Below, piece after piece: positions 38,088 to 47,701 of a DNA stretch of 64,000 bases (position 1 is the first letter of the stretch; each line of letters opens with the position of its first letter). Origin of the DNA: Thermosynechococcaceae cyanobacterium Okahandja (lineage in GTDB: Bacteria; Cyanobacteriota; Cyanobacteriia; Thermosynechococcales; Thermosynechococcaceae). The notes beneath the pieces were generated by a model. The model was not told the origin of the DNA. It saw nothing but the letters and a program-made list of their open reading frames with translations, and did no database searches. The stretch spans positions 1,550,001-1,614,000 of the forward strand of contig CP136945.1 of the NCBI GenBank assembly GCA_041530395.1, in the 5' to 3' direction. The position numbers were made by a program, and so were the translations under genes.

Positions 38088-41000
38088 ATGTACTACGAAC
38101 GCAAACTCTTTGCCCTGCTCCATGATCCCTACCTCAAGGCTCTCTACACCAATAAGGCCAGTAAAGGGGCGTGGCAGCAGGTAACGTGCCTTTCTAGCCG
38201 CAGTGAGGAACTCGAAGCGTGGTGGAATCAGCACCGGGGGGTGAGTGCCGACCACATTGCCTCCGCCTCCGATCGGGTGAGTTTTACCCCTCAGATGCGC
38301 ACCTCCCCCAGAACGACAGGTGGGGTGACCCAAGTTGAAATTTGCCATCCAATCAGCGGTGCCAAAAGCACCCTTGACTTTGCCTTTGCTGGCAGCCTGA
38401 GCGACAACACCCTAGCCACCGTTGAGCAGCGGGCGATTTGGCAGCAGATTCGCCACGAGCCGGATGCCCAAAAAGTGTTTTGGTGGTTCTGGCGGTTTTA
38501 TGGCGAGGCCATTGCGAACGATCAGGCCAGCCAATCGCAAGCCGTCTCCGCCAAAGATGTGCTGCTGCTTCCTGCCGATACCCGCATTCCCGACTGCCCC
38601 CTTGAAGCCCATACCGCCATTACCGCTGCGCTGGCGGGCACTCTTTTCCCTCAGGAGGCGGCAGCCCCTAACCAGCCCCAGCACCCATGGCTGCTCATGT
38701 TTTCCTTTTCGCCGGTGCAGGACTTCATCAAAGCCTCGCGCAAGCTGCTAGATTTTTGGGCCGGTTCCTATCTGCTGCACTACCTCAGTGCTCAGGTGTG
38801 CTGGTTTTTGGCCGAACGCTACGGGCCAGATGTGGTCATTACCCCCAACCTCTACCAGCAAACAATTATTGATGCCCTGCTGTTGCAGAAATATCCCGAT
38901 TTTGCAGCGTACTTTGAGCACTTGCAGATGCAAAACCCCGTAACCGCCTTCCAGACCAAAGCAAGTGCCAGTCTGGTGACAGCGGGCTTTCCGAATGTCA
39001 TTACCGCCCTCATCCCAGCCCAAGACAAAGACACCATTGGCCATGAACTCCAAGAGCATCTCCGCCAGACGTGGCTGAGCATCGGCACGAAGGTACGGGA
39101 AGCCATCAAAGCGAGGGTGCGCAGCCTTTATGAAGAAGCAGAATCAGTTGCCCAAATTGAGGCTTGGATTGCTCAGGAATTTCCGCCACCGTTGCAGGCG
39201 GAGTTACAAAAAGAATTCCACAGTTGGCAGCACGGTGGCCGCTGGGAATGGAACGCCCTGTGGCAAGTGCAACTGGAGCACTTTTGGGAGAGCTACTGGA
39301 TTGCCCTGCCCCTCGGGGATCCCGAGCAGTCCTTGGCCTGTTGGCGGGGGGCACCCACCTACCCCCAGTGGAAAAGGGCACAAACGGTCTTAGCCAACAG
39401 CGAGGCAACGTTGCCCACTGAAGTGGAGGAAAAGGTTTACGCCACCATTAACGTTGGAACCTGGTGGCCGCTGCTACAACAACGCTTGGGGCAAGCCCTC
39501 TCTGCCCTCAAAAATACTCGGAACTGGCAGTTTCCGGCATCTCCGGGAGAGCGTTCCTCCATTTCTGGCGCTTACAGTGCCCTGCACCCTAACCTGCTGT
39601 ATCGCGAACCGTTTCGGGAAGGGCACGGCTTGCCCACCAGTTCAATGCGGTTGTTTTGGCGCGTGATGGCTCAGGCCTTTCCGGGGTTGTTTAACGGTAC
39701 AGAGCGGCTGAATGCCATTGAAGTCACAAAGCGCATGGCATGGCAGTATGGCGGTGTGGCGGCCTCCCTTGGGGTGACGTGTCCGGAAGATGACTACGAA
39801 AACCTTGTGCGCTTTCCCAATGCCAGCAGTATTGCGGCAGCCCGCTTTATGGTGCAGCAGCCGGAGCAAGTGAAGCAGTATTGGTGCGAACTCCAGCAAG
39901 AATTTGCGGGCGATGAGCAGTTGCGCCCCTATCGCGATCGCTTTGGGGGGAAAACCCGTCGCCCCAGCCACATTCCCCAAGTGGATGAGACCCTCGGTGA
40001 CTACAATGGCGTGATGTTCTCGCCAAAGTGGCTCTCCGAAGATGTGGGGATTGACAACAAACAGGATCTGGCCGCCCTGCGGAGTGCGGTGGACTGGGCG
40101 CAAAAGCGCTTGAAGTGGGGCGATCGCTCCCCGGCGGATTGGTGGTGCATTCTCCTTGCCGATGGCGACAGCATGGGGGACTACGTGCGCGGCCACAGCC
40201 TCAAGAGCTACCGCGAGTATGTGGCCAGCAATATCGTGGCGGACATTGACCGGCAGGCTCAAACGCTCCCCGAAGGGCAAGCGTGGCAAACCTTTATCAA
40301 CAGCACGCCGAAGCGGATGGGACCGGCCACCCATGTGGGACTGAACCGCGCCCTGTTGGATTTTTCCAACCGGTTGGTGCCCTACCTTGTCGAGCAGCGC
40401 TACTGTGGCCGCGTCGTCTATAGTGGTGGCGATGACGTGATGGCGGTTTTACCCCTCGAAGATGCCCTGCCCTTAATTCAGGTCCTACGGCAGGCATGGT
40501 GTGGCGGCAGCGATCCGGCAGGCGAATTTGAGCCACGGGGTGGCTACTGGCAAACCGTTCAGGGGAGCAATGCGGCGGATCACCTAGGAATGCGCCGTCT
40601 GTTTACGATGGGGCAGGGAGCCACCATGAGTATGGGGGTGGTGATGGCCTATAAAAGCGTGCCCTTGCCCACCGTCTTGGAGCACCTCTGGCAGGCAGAG
40701 AAAGAGCAGGCAAAGAAACTACCCGGTAAGGATGGCCTCTGTTTTCGGGTCATTTATGGCTCGGGGAATGTTTTGGAAGCCGTCCTCAAGGGACACCTAC
40801 TGGAGCAATGGCAGTGCTTGGTACAGCAGGCGAATGAGGAGGTGAGTCCATTCTTGTACCGCTTGCTGAGTGAGTTGCCGCAGCACTGCTGGTTGGGCGG
40901 CGATCGCGCCCTAGAGGTGGCGATCGCAAGTCTTGCTAACCGCCGCGAGAAAGAATTCCCCGACAATTTTATCGAGGGATTTTGTCAGTGGTGCCACGAG

Positions 41001-41156
41001 TGGGAACAATGGGCGCTAGCACACCCCGGGCAGCGGGGCACCGATCTGCAAGACTTCCTCCGCCTGCTGCGTTTGACCGCCTTCTTGATTGATAAACGGT
41101 TTCCGTCTCAGGCCACCCCCTCTAGCCGTCCGGTGGTTAGCCTCGGTCGAGTGTAA
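38088..41156 (+). CDS. cmr2: Cas10/Cmr2, type III-B effector large subunit
   Basis: A 1022-residue Cas10. The N-terminus has HDPYLKALY. The first palm-like segment contains LLMFSFSPVQDFIKASRKLLDFWAGS, the usual Cmr2 signature. The second palm has LADGDSMGDYVRG and the polymerase motif YSGGDDVMAVLP with GGDD at residues 780-783. An intact GGDD predicts synthesis of cyclic oligoadenylates from ATP once the complex binds target RNA, fitting the adjacent CARF effector. It is slightly longer than typical Cmr2. It is the first gene of the effector operon. Confidence 0.95.
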   Translation: MYYERKLFALLHDPYLKALYTNKASKGAWQQVTCLSSRSEELEAWWNQHRGVSADHIASASDRVSFTPQMRTSPRTTGGVTQVEICHPISGAKSTLDFAFAGSLSDNTLATVEQRAIWQQIRHEPDAQKVFWWFWRFYGEAIANDQASQSQAVSAKDVLLLPADTRIPDCPLEAHTAITAALAGTLFPQEAAAPNQPQHPWLLMFSFSPVQDFIKASRKLLDFWAGSYLLHYLSAQVCWFLAERYGPDVVITPNLYQQTIIDALLLQKYPDFAAYFEHLQMQNPVTAFQTKASASLVTAGFPNVITALIPAQDKDTIGHELQEHLRQTWLSIGTKVREAIKARVRSLYEEAESVAQIEAWIAQEFPPPLQAELQKEFHSWQHGGRWEWNALWQVQLEHFWESYWIALPLGDPEQSLACWRGAPTYPQWKRAQTVLANSEATLPTEVEEKVYATINVGTWWPLLQQRLGQALSALKNTRNWQFPASPGERSSISGAYSALHPNLLYREPFREGHGLPTSSMRLFWRVMAQAFPGLFNGTERLNAIEVTKRMAWQYGGVAASLGVTCPEDDYENLVRFPNASSIAAARFMVQQPEQVKQYWCELQQEFAGDEQLRPYRDRFGGKTRRPSHIPQVDETLGDYNGVMFSPKWLSEDVGIDNKQDLAALRSAVDWAQKRLKWGDRSPADWWCILLADGDSMGDYVRGHSLKSYREYVASNIVADIDRQAQTLPEGQAWQTFINSTPKRMGPATHVGLNRALLDFSNRLVPYLVEQRYCGRVVYSGGDDVMAVLPLEDALPLIQVLRQAWCGGSDPAGEFEPRGGYWQTVQGSNAADHLGMRRLFTMGQGATMSMGVVMAYKSVPLPTVLEHLWQAEKEQAKKLPGKDGLCFRVIYGSGNVLEAVLKGHLLEQWQCLVQQANEEVSPFLYRLLSELPQHCWLGGDRALEVAIASLANRREKEFPDNFIEGFCQWCHEWEQWALAHPGQRGTDLQDFLRLLRLTAFLIDKRFPSQATPSSRPVVSLGRV

Positions 41157-41172
41157 ATAAGGAGGATGAATA

Positions 41173-41385
41173 ATGGCAATGGATGAGCAAATTTATCAAT
41201 ATATTCAACAGCTTTCCACAGCCCAGAAAGCAGAGTTACTTGATTTTGTTCAGTATCTACTAATAAAAGCAGAAAAAGACCAGAAAAAAGACTGACCTGC
41301 TTTATCTTTGGCATTAGCTATGGACGACATGGACAATGAACCTGACCTTTATAGTCTTGACGACATCAAGGTAGTTTTTTCATGA
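41173..41385 (+). pseudogene. Antitoxin gene with an in-frame stop
   Basis: It starts at ATG 41173 with a good AAGGAGG and reads MAMDEQIYQYIQQLSTAQKA for its first 20 codons. It meets TGA at 41293-41295 after 40 codons, then continues in the same frame as PALSLALAMDDMDNEPDLYSLDDIKVVFS to TGA at 41383. The two parts together resemble short antitoxins paired with MazF/PemK toxins. The TGA probably replaces a tryptophan or similar codon. The final stop overlaps the toxin start as ATGA. Confidence 0.6.
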
Positions 41386-41621
41386 AAAAAGTAAGTCAAG
41401 TTGTGTTATTTCATTTGCCAAAAACTGATTTACAGCGAAGTAAGTGACGACCTGCCCTTTGGCTTGCAAGATTACCTTACAGATAGGACGATTGGTTAAT
41501 TTGCATGATCTCTTCCCAACTAAGTCAATGTATTTCTGGATTTGATGAACTTGTTCAGGAGTATGATGAGGATTTTGCTCAAAGTGAACCTAAAGTCAAT
41601 AGTGTGATTCGATTGGGTTGA
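41382..41621 (+). pseudogene. MazF/PemK-like toxin gene with two in-frame stops
   Basis: From ATG 41382 one frame reads MKKVSQVVLFHLPKTDLQ..., then TGA (41445), RPALWLARLPYR, TAG (41484), DDWLICMISSQLSQCISGF and on to VNSVIRLG, TGA (41619). RPAL followed by DDWLICMISSQ is characteristic of MazF/PemK mRNA interferases. Frame is kept throughout, so decay is by point mutations. It lies between cmr2 and cmr3 inside the effector operon. Confidence 0.65.
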
Positions 41622-41691
41622 CAGCCAATGGAAGCAGTCTCTGAAATATATTTCCAACTGAATTCTCCAAAACCTGTAAAAAACTATTTAA

Positions 41692-42813
<1,122 letters not shown>

Positions 42814-42873
42814 CCCCCAAAACTGCCATGGAGAAATTAATAAGCGGCTCTAACCCTGTTTGGAACATGAACC

Positions 42874-43671
42874 ATGCTGAATCTGATCTATCTCTATCTG
42901 CTGTCGCCCCTGCACACGGGCGGTACAACCCAAGAAGGAAACCTATTGGGCATTGCGCGGGAATCCCATACAGAATTGCCCTACATTCCCTCTAGCACCC
43001 TGCGCGGTCGGTTGCGATCGCTCACTGAGCCTAGCCAACGCAATCGCCTCTGGGGCAACACCATCGAAGATGTTACGGGAGGCGGCGATACAAACCTCAG
43101 CCAAGGCCAAGTGTGGGTGGGGGATGGCTCGCTGCTGTGGGTACCCGTCCCCTCCCTCAGCCATGGGGTTATCTGGATTAGCTGCCCAATGCTCCTCCAG
43201 CGCTGGCGGCGGCTTACCGCGAGTCCTTCGACTCCTGTGGCTCCCTATAGCACTAACTTGGCCAAGAACCGACCGGTTTACCTGAAAGATGCCATTCTCA
43301 AAGGGAACGAACTTAAGGAATGGCCGAATTGGCAGGAATGGGTACCTGCCCGCAACTCAACCCAAATTGAGCGAGTCCTAGTGCTACCGGATCAGCACTG
43401 TGCCACCCTCATTCAAATGAGCCTGTGGCGGCAAGTCAAAATCAAGCTCAACCAACACAAAACCGTTGAAGGCGGATTCCGCTACGAAGAAGCCATTCCC
43501 CCCGATACCCTGATGTACGCTCCGTGGGGGACTGTAGCTCAACTGAATGGAGCCGCCCCGAAAGCCAAAAGTGACCTTCAAGATCTGTTGGATAGCCACA
43601 GCATCCTGCAAATTGGCGGTCAGGAAAGTCTTGGCCGGGGCTTTGTTCAAGTCGTTAGCTTAGGGAGTTAG
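42874..43671 (+). CDS. cmr4: Type III-B RAMP backbone protein Cmr4
   Basis: A 265-residue Cas7-type subunit that polymerises along the crRNA. It has LSPLHTGGTTQEGN, then IARESHTELPYIPSSTLRGRLR, and the C-terminal GGQESLGRGFVQV (G-rich loop). In well-studied Cmr4 proteins an aspartate lies in the GVVDQPIQRE loop before the RExHT motif and cuts target RNA. Here that stretch reads GNLLGIARE and has no aspartate. It ends 2 bp before cmr5. Confidence 0.9.
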   Translation: MLNLIYLYLLSPLHTGGTTQEGNLLGIARESHTELPYIPSSTLRGRLRSLTEPSQRNRLWGNTIEDVTGGGDTNLSQGQVWVGDGSLLWVPVPSLSHGVIWISCPMLLQRWRRLTASPSTPVAPYSTNLAKNRPVYLKDAILKGNELKEWPNWQEWVPARNSTQIERVLVLPDQHCATLIQMSLWRQVKIKLNQHKTVEGGFRYEEAIPPDTLMYAPWGTVAQLNGAAPKAKSDLQDLLDSHSILQIGGQESLGRGFVQVVSLGS

Positions 43672-43673
43672 CC

Positions 43674-44063
43674 ATGGCCTTTGATCCCCGTACAGTGGCG
43701 CAGCCAGTTTACACCGCCCTAAGGAGGCTCCGCGACACCACAACCGAAAAAGAGCGGCTGAGTGAGCAAAAAAGTCAGGCGGTTGAACTCTACACCTACC
43801 TAGCAACGTGGGGCTTGATGCGCCTCAAAGCCGAAGAACAGGCCTTGAGTCAAGAGGGCAAGAAGCAAGTGGTCAAAGCTTTTTTCAATGCCCTTGAAGA
43901 AATCTCTGGCGTGGCAAACCTTGCCAACGATAGAGGACTAGATACCCTCAAGAATTTAGAGACCGATTCCTACCTAGGCTTAACAGCTTTAGGCCTGCAA
44001 CTGGCCCGTGAATTTAGCTTCTGGACCACTGCCCTTTACGCTGGCATTAAGGAGGCCGACTAA
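43674..44063 (+). CDS. cmr5: Type III-B small subunit Cmr5
   Basis: A 129-residue helical protein, the Cas11-type small subunit of Cmr complexes. The YLATWGLMRLKAEEQAL and DRGLDTLKNLETDSYLGLT segments fit Cmr5. It follows cmr4 by 2 bp and precedes the cmr6-cmr1 fusion by 5 bp. Confidence 0.88.
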   Translation: MAFDPRTVAQPVYTALRRLRDTTTEKERLSEQKSQAVELYTYLATWGLMRLKAEEQALSQEGKKQVVKAFFNALEEISGVANLANDRGLDTLKNLETDSYLGLTALGLQLAREFSFWTTALYAGIKEAD

Positions 44064-44068
44064 TCCCT

Positions 44069-45949
44069 ATGGTATTCGACAGACCCCAGCGCCAACTACC
44101 CAATCATCAGGCAACGCAACGCCACCCGTCTGCAAAATCCCAGCATAAAAATCCCACTAATTCTGGGAGTCATAACAAAGGTGGCGACAACAACCCACCC
44201 CCCTCGCCATGGCTGGGGCATCCCTACGACCAGCAGCCCAATCCTCATCCCACCGCCAGTTTTGTTGAATATCTCCGCTGGATGCGATCGCCCGATAGCC
44301 CTTACGAAGATGGAACAAAAATCGAAATCCTTACCAAAGCGGAGACCGGGAACTACAGCCAGCGCCTGAAGGTACTGACGGAGCGTACCCGTCAATTGGC
44401 AGGCAACGAGAACTGCATTGAAGTTACCTGTTCTTGGCGCATCCGCGTGGGTGGCCACCGTGGCCCCGAAAGCATTCTGCTCCCCGCTTTTGATGCCCTT
44501 GGGATGCCCTATATTCCCTCGAGTACCTTGCGGGGGGTCGCCCGTGCCCAAGCGTTACGGGAACTCCAGTCAGAGGCAGAAGTGGCAAAATACTTTGGTT
44601 CTTTAGAGGCCGAACCGGGCGATCGCGCCGGCAAAATAATTTTCTTTGATGCCTATCCCCTACCCCAGCAGAAGAATGGTGGCCTTGCGGCGGATATGGC
44701 CAATAACCTATGGAAATGGGAAAATGGCAACCTCCAGTACTCTGCTAACCCCAATGCCTTTTTCTCGCTGCGGCAGGTCACATTTCTCATTGCCATTAAG
44801 CCCACAGCGCATTGCTCCGCCGAAACGCTGCATCAGGTGCGGCACTGGTTAATTCAAGGACTCACCCAAGGCATTGGTTCCCAAGTGAACGCAGGTTACG
44901 GAGCCTTGGTTGAACCGAAGAAACAGATCGAGCGTGGCTTTTTTAGGGTTAACTTTACCCTCCAAGGGCAACTCATCCATGGACACCAAAGATTTACCCA
45001 GTGGACATGGAATGATCAAAGACTACAATGGCAAATGCGGGGTCAGCCACAAGCAGAAGTGCGTTCAACAGCCTTTAAGTCAATGCTGCGTTATTGGTTC
45101 CGCGCCCTAGGCTGTGGAATATTGCCTACTGCTGAAGTTCAACGCCTTGAAGGGTTAATTTTTGGTGCAATTCAGCCGCAGCCCCAACAGGGGTACTTGC
45201 GGGTACGAGTTCTCAATGGCCAAGTAACACAACCCGAAGCCCGCCCCAATCATCAAGGTAGAAATGCTCCCTGTGGCGAACAACAAGGAACTTTAGTGCT
45301 TGACTATTCCTTAGAAGTACCTGATAGCCAAAAGGAAAACTTGGCACAGTTAGCTAAAACCCTGACTTGGTTGATGTTTCATCTTGGCGGTATTGGTCAA
45401 GGAGCGCGTCGCCCTTGCTATTCTCGTAGAAACCGTGAACGAGCACCTTGGTGGCGGGGGTCTTCGCTGATTCCAAAAGAGGAAAGCCCATTTTGGGAAT
45501 TGCCAGACACTGCTCGTAAATTTCAAACATTATTTAAGAGGCAATTACATAACTTCTATCGAGCTTTCAGTCAGCTAACACAGCAGCCATTATTCCCCGC
45601 AGAGAAACTGAGAGGGGGTGCTCCTACTCGCGAAAGGTGGCAAGAGGCGGTAGATCGGCACTGTAAAATTATTGTGTGTAGCGGCGAAGAAGAGTTTGAT
45701 AAACCCTTTGCACTGGCGGTACTCCATTCTCCAGAATTCAAAATTCGTAACCGCAGAGATCAGCTAGATTATGATGGTCGTCTTTGTGGTTCAGTACAAC
45801 CTCAGGTTCAACCCTCACCGGTATGGATTGCTGATCTAGGGGAGTATCAAGTCGTTACCGTCTTTGGGGCAACGCAGCCACCGCGAAACCAATATCTTGA
45901 CGAACTTAAACGCCGAGCAAGGGAGTATTATCAACTGTGGCCTCTATGA
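44069..45949 (+). CDS. Cmr6-Cmr1 fusion RAMP protein
   Basis: A 626-residue protein, about twice the size of one RAMP. The first roughly 75 residues are low-complexity and polar. Residues about 110-285 form a Cmr6-like RAMP domain (MPYIPSSTLRGVAR at 145-158; GSQVNAGYGALVEP). A second RAMP starts near 290, with EVRSTAFKSMLRYWFRALG at 329-347, the pattern of Cmr1 (STAIKGMLRFWWRA), and GGIGQGARRPCYSRR later. Since no separate cmr1 is present, the fusion would complete the Cmr set. The stop TGA overlaps the next ATG. Confidence 0.82.
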   Translation: MVFDRPQRQLPNHQATQRHPSAKSQHKNPTNSGSHNKGGDNNPPPSPWLGHPYDQQPNPHPTASFVEYLRWMRSPDSPYEDGTKIEILTKAETGNYSQRLKVLTERTRQLAGNENCIEVTCSWRIRVGGHRGPESILLPAFDALGMPYIPSSTLRGVARAQALRELQSEAEVAKYFGSLEAEPGDRAGKIIFFDAYPLPQQKNGGLAADMANNLWKWENGNLQYSANPNAFFSLRQVTFLIAIKPTAHCSAETLHQVRHWLIQGLTQGIGSQVNAGYGALVEPKKQIERGFFRVNFTLQGQLIHGHQRFTQWTWNDQRLQWQMRGQPQAEVRSTAFKSMLRYWFRALGCGILPTAEVQRLEGLIFGAIQPQPQQGYLRVRVLNGQVTQPEARPNHQGRNAPCGEQQGTLVLDYSLEVPDSQKENLAQLAKTLTWLMFHLGGIGQGARRPCYSRRNRERAPWWRGSSLIPKEESPFWELPDTARKFQTLFKRQLHNFYRAFSQLTQQPLFPAEKLRGGAPTRERWQEAVDRHCKIIVCSGEEEFDKPFALAVLHSPEFKIRNRRDQLDYDGRLCGSVQPQVQPSPVWIADLGEYQVVTVFGATQPPRNQYLDELKRRAREYYQLWPL

Positions 45950-46806
45950 ACCACTACTACGACATTCTTGGCTTGCCATCCGGTGCCTCCCACGCCGAGG
46001 TTCAGGATGCCTACCGCCGCCTGTGCCTAGAATGCCATCCCGATCAGTTACCCCCCAACACGCCCAAAAGGGCACGTCAAATTGTTGAAGAGCATTTCAA
46101 GCAAATCAATGAAGCCTATGCGGCCTTGATGGAGTACTCTAGCGTGTACAGCTCATCGGGGAACTCTTACAAACCACCAGATGCCTCCCTACAATCAATT
46201 TTTGATCCTGCCCGTATGGAGGCCATTCGCAGTGAACTGGAGGCAGAGCGCGAAGTCATTGAGCAACAGTATCAGCAAAAACTTGAGCACATTCATGATC
46301 AACAACAACAGAAGCTGATTCGCCATGGCCTCACAAGGGATGATCTTGAGAAACTAGACTTTACTACTAAAAGTCTTATTGCTGTATTCCTTATTATTCT
46401 GAGCTTACCGAGTCTAGCCGGACTTGCTTTGGGAGGCATTTTTATGTTCCCTAGTATTGGCTGGTTCATCCTCTGCGGCATCCTTTTGCTGTCAGTGCTG
46501 GGGGCGAAGACTGTTGACAGCATTACCTACGAGGTCATTTCCGAGATCAAAAAGGCAACAACGGTAGCCAAAACCCGTGCCGATGAGCAACGGCAGCAAC
46601 GACTGCGGCAGCAAGAAGCCCCCATTCGGCAGCGGGTGGACTATTTCAAGTCTCTGCCATTAGCCACCCTCAGTAATTCATTTGCTCAAAGGTTAAGTGA
46701 TAGGGATCGATTTTTCTTGTTGCTGGCAATTAAAGAACGCGAAGATGCTGAGCATATTCTCCGCAATTTGCCCATGAATGTCAAAATTGCAGCAGGGATT
46801 GTCTAG
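45946..46806 (+). CDS. Membrane J-domain protein at the end of the cmr operon
   Basis: A 286-residue protein. The N-terminal J domain (residues about 3-65) has YYDILGLPSGAS and the HPD motif in CLECHPDQLPPN, so it should stimulate a DnaK-type Hsp70. A charged coiled coil (about 95-135) follows, then two hydrophobic helices (about 142-185; LIAVFLIILSLPSLAGLALG, SIGWFILCGILLLSVLGA), then a cytoplasmic helical tail. It lacks the G/F and zinc domains of true DnaJ. The ATG at 45946 overlaps the cmr6-cmr1 stop as ATGA, which implies translational coupling to the effector operon. Whether it serves CRISPR immunity is unknown. Confidence 0.85.
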   Translation: MNHYYDILGLPSGASHAEVQDAYRRLCLECHPDQLPPNTPKRARQIVEEHFKQINEAYAALMEYSSVYSSSGNSYKPPDASLQSIFDPARMEAIRSELEAEREVIEQQYQQKLEHIHDQQQQKLIRHGLTRDDLEKLDFTTKSLIAVFLIILSLPSLAGLALGGIFMFPSIGWFILCGILLLSVLGAKTVDSITYEVISEIKKATTVAKTRADEQRQQRLRQQEAPIRQRVDYFKSLPLATLSNSFAQRLSDRDRFFLLLAIKEREDAEHILRNLPMNVKIAAGIV

Positions 46807-46822
46807 GCGCCTAAGACTGTCT

Positions 46823-46960
46823 ATGCCTGACCCCAATCAAAATCCTGAACAACAGGCTCGCGCGCGATTGATACTATACTTGTCTTCGGCAGGCCGGATA
46901 GGCGGTGCAGAGCAAGCATCAGATGGTTCTTCTGGTTATATGGTTCTCTGCCCAAGTGGT
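46823..46960 (+). pseudogene. Possible N-terminal remnant of a restriction-helicase gene
   Basis: From ATG 46823 the frame begins MPDPNQNPEQQARARLILYL. The NPEQQAR start resembles the N-termini of type I restriction R-subunit proteins, which then continue with an IDxxLxxAGW motif. Here that part is lost or frame-shifted (an alternative frame reads RAIDTIL), and no helicase sequence follows. It is best seen as the edge of an older gene cut by the incoming restriction-modification module. Confidence 0.3.
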
Positions 46961-47701
46961 TCATTTGTGTGTTCTCGAATACGCGATGGCGCGAGCGATA
47001 AGGCTTTCCGCAAAGTTCGCAAACGTTAACTCGCCACATGGTTCCGAGAACTCTCCGCTTCGGCCTGCATCGGCTGGCGACAGGATGAGGCACGCCGCGT
47101 CATACAGCTGCTCGCGAACCATCTTTGTCAAGAGAATCTCATACCGCTTGGCATACGAGGCATCTCGGAACTCCTCGAACACGGGGAAATGGGATTCCGC
47201 TACTGACACCAGTCGCGTAGAACTGGGCGCATTCTCCAAGAGCATCAAATAGCCCAGCCAAGGCTTAGGCGATCCTCGAAAGGCTCCTTCGCGGTAGGCG
47301 TCTCAATAGTCCATTGCGTTCCCGAGCGCCTCTTCCGTGCGATTGTTGTAGTTGTTGCCGAACGATGGACCGACCTGAGCTTTGAACTCGATGGTGGCAA
47401 AGAGACGGCTGTCAACTACCACCACGAGGTCCCATTTCTTCTCGGCGCGGTAGTACCCCGGTAACTCCACACGGGTACGGCGATGGACATCAGTGTCGCT
47501 GATGCCCGCTTCCACGATGAGTCTTCGGATCAAGTCAGCGAATCCGTCGAGGTGAGCACCACCGGTCACCGCACTTCTGGCACCACGGTCTCGATCTCCC
47601 GACTTTGTCCCTTGGGTCTTCGCCTGCCGCTCCCGCGTATGCCAGAAGTGACGGACAGCTTCCCTCACCGCTTCCGAAAGATCTTCACAGTTCGTCGGCA
47701 T
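46961..47701 (-). pseudogene. XhoI/PaeR7I-family restriction endonuclease with an in-frame stop
   Basis: The N-terminal part (VREAVRHFWHTRERQAKTQG, VTGGAHLDGFADLIRRL, YYRAEKKWDLVVVVDSRLFA, TIEFKAQVG) ends at TGA 47303-47305 after LGNAMDY. The same frame then runs on through DAYREGAFRGSPKPWLGYLM and LLENAPSSTR to SRTHK at 46961. The total is about 246 codons, the size of XhoI and PaeR7I. Related enzymes have a tryptophan after AMDY, so TGG to TGA is likely. The start overlaps the methyltransferase 3' end by 17 bp. Confidence 0.8.

Noticed and set aside
38088-41156. Large antisense open frames within cmr2
   Set aside because: They are shadows of the GC-rich coding strand with no recognisable domain.
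41166-41186. Short ORF starting at ATG 41166 before the antitoxin
   Set aside because: It ends after six codons and lies in the spacing of the ribosome-binding site that serves ATG 41173.
41382-41621. Programmed stop-codon readthrough of the MazF-like toxin
   Set aside because: Two different stops (TGA and TAG) plus one in the antitoxin fit ordinary pseudogene decay better; no recoding signal is evident.
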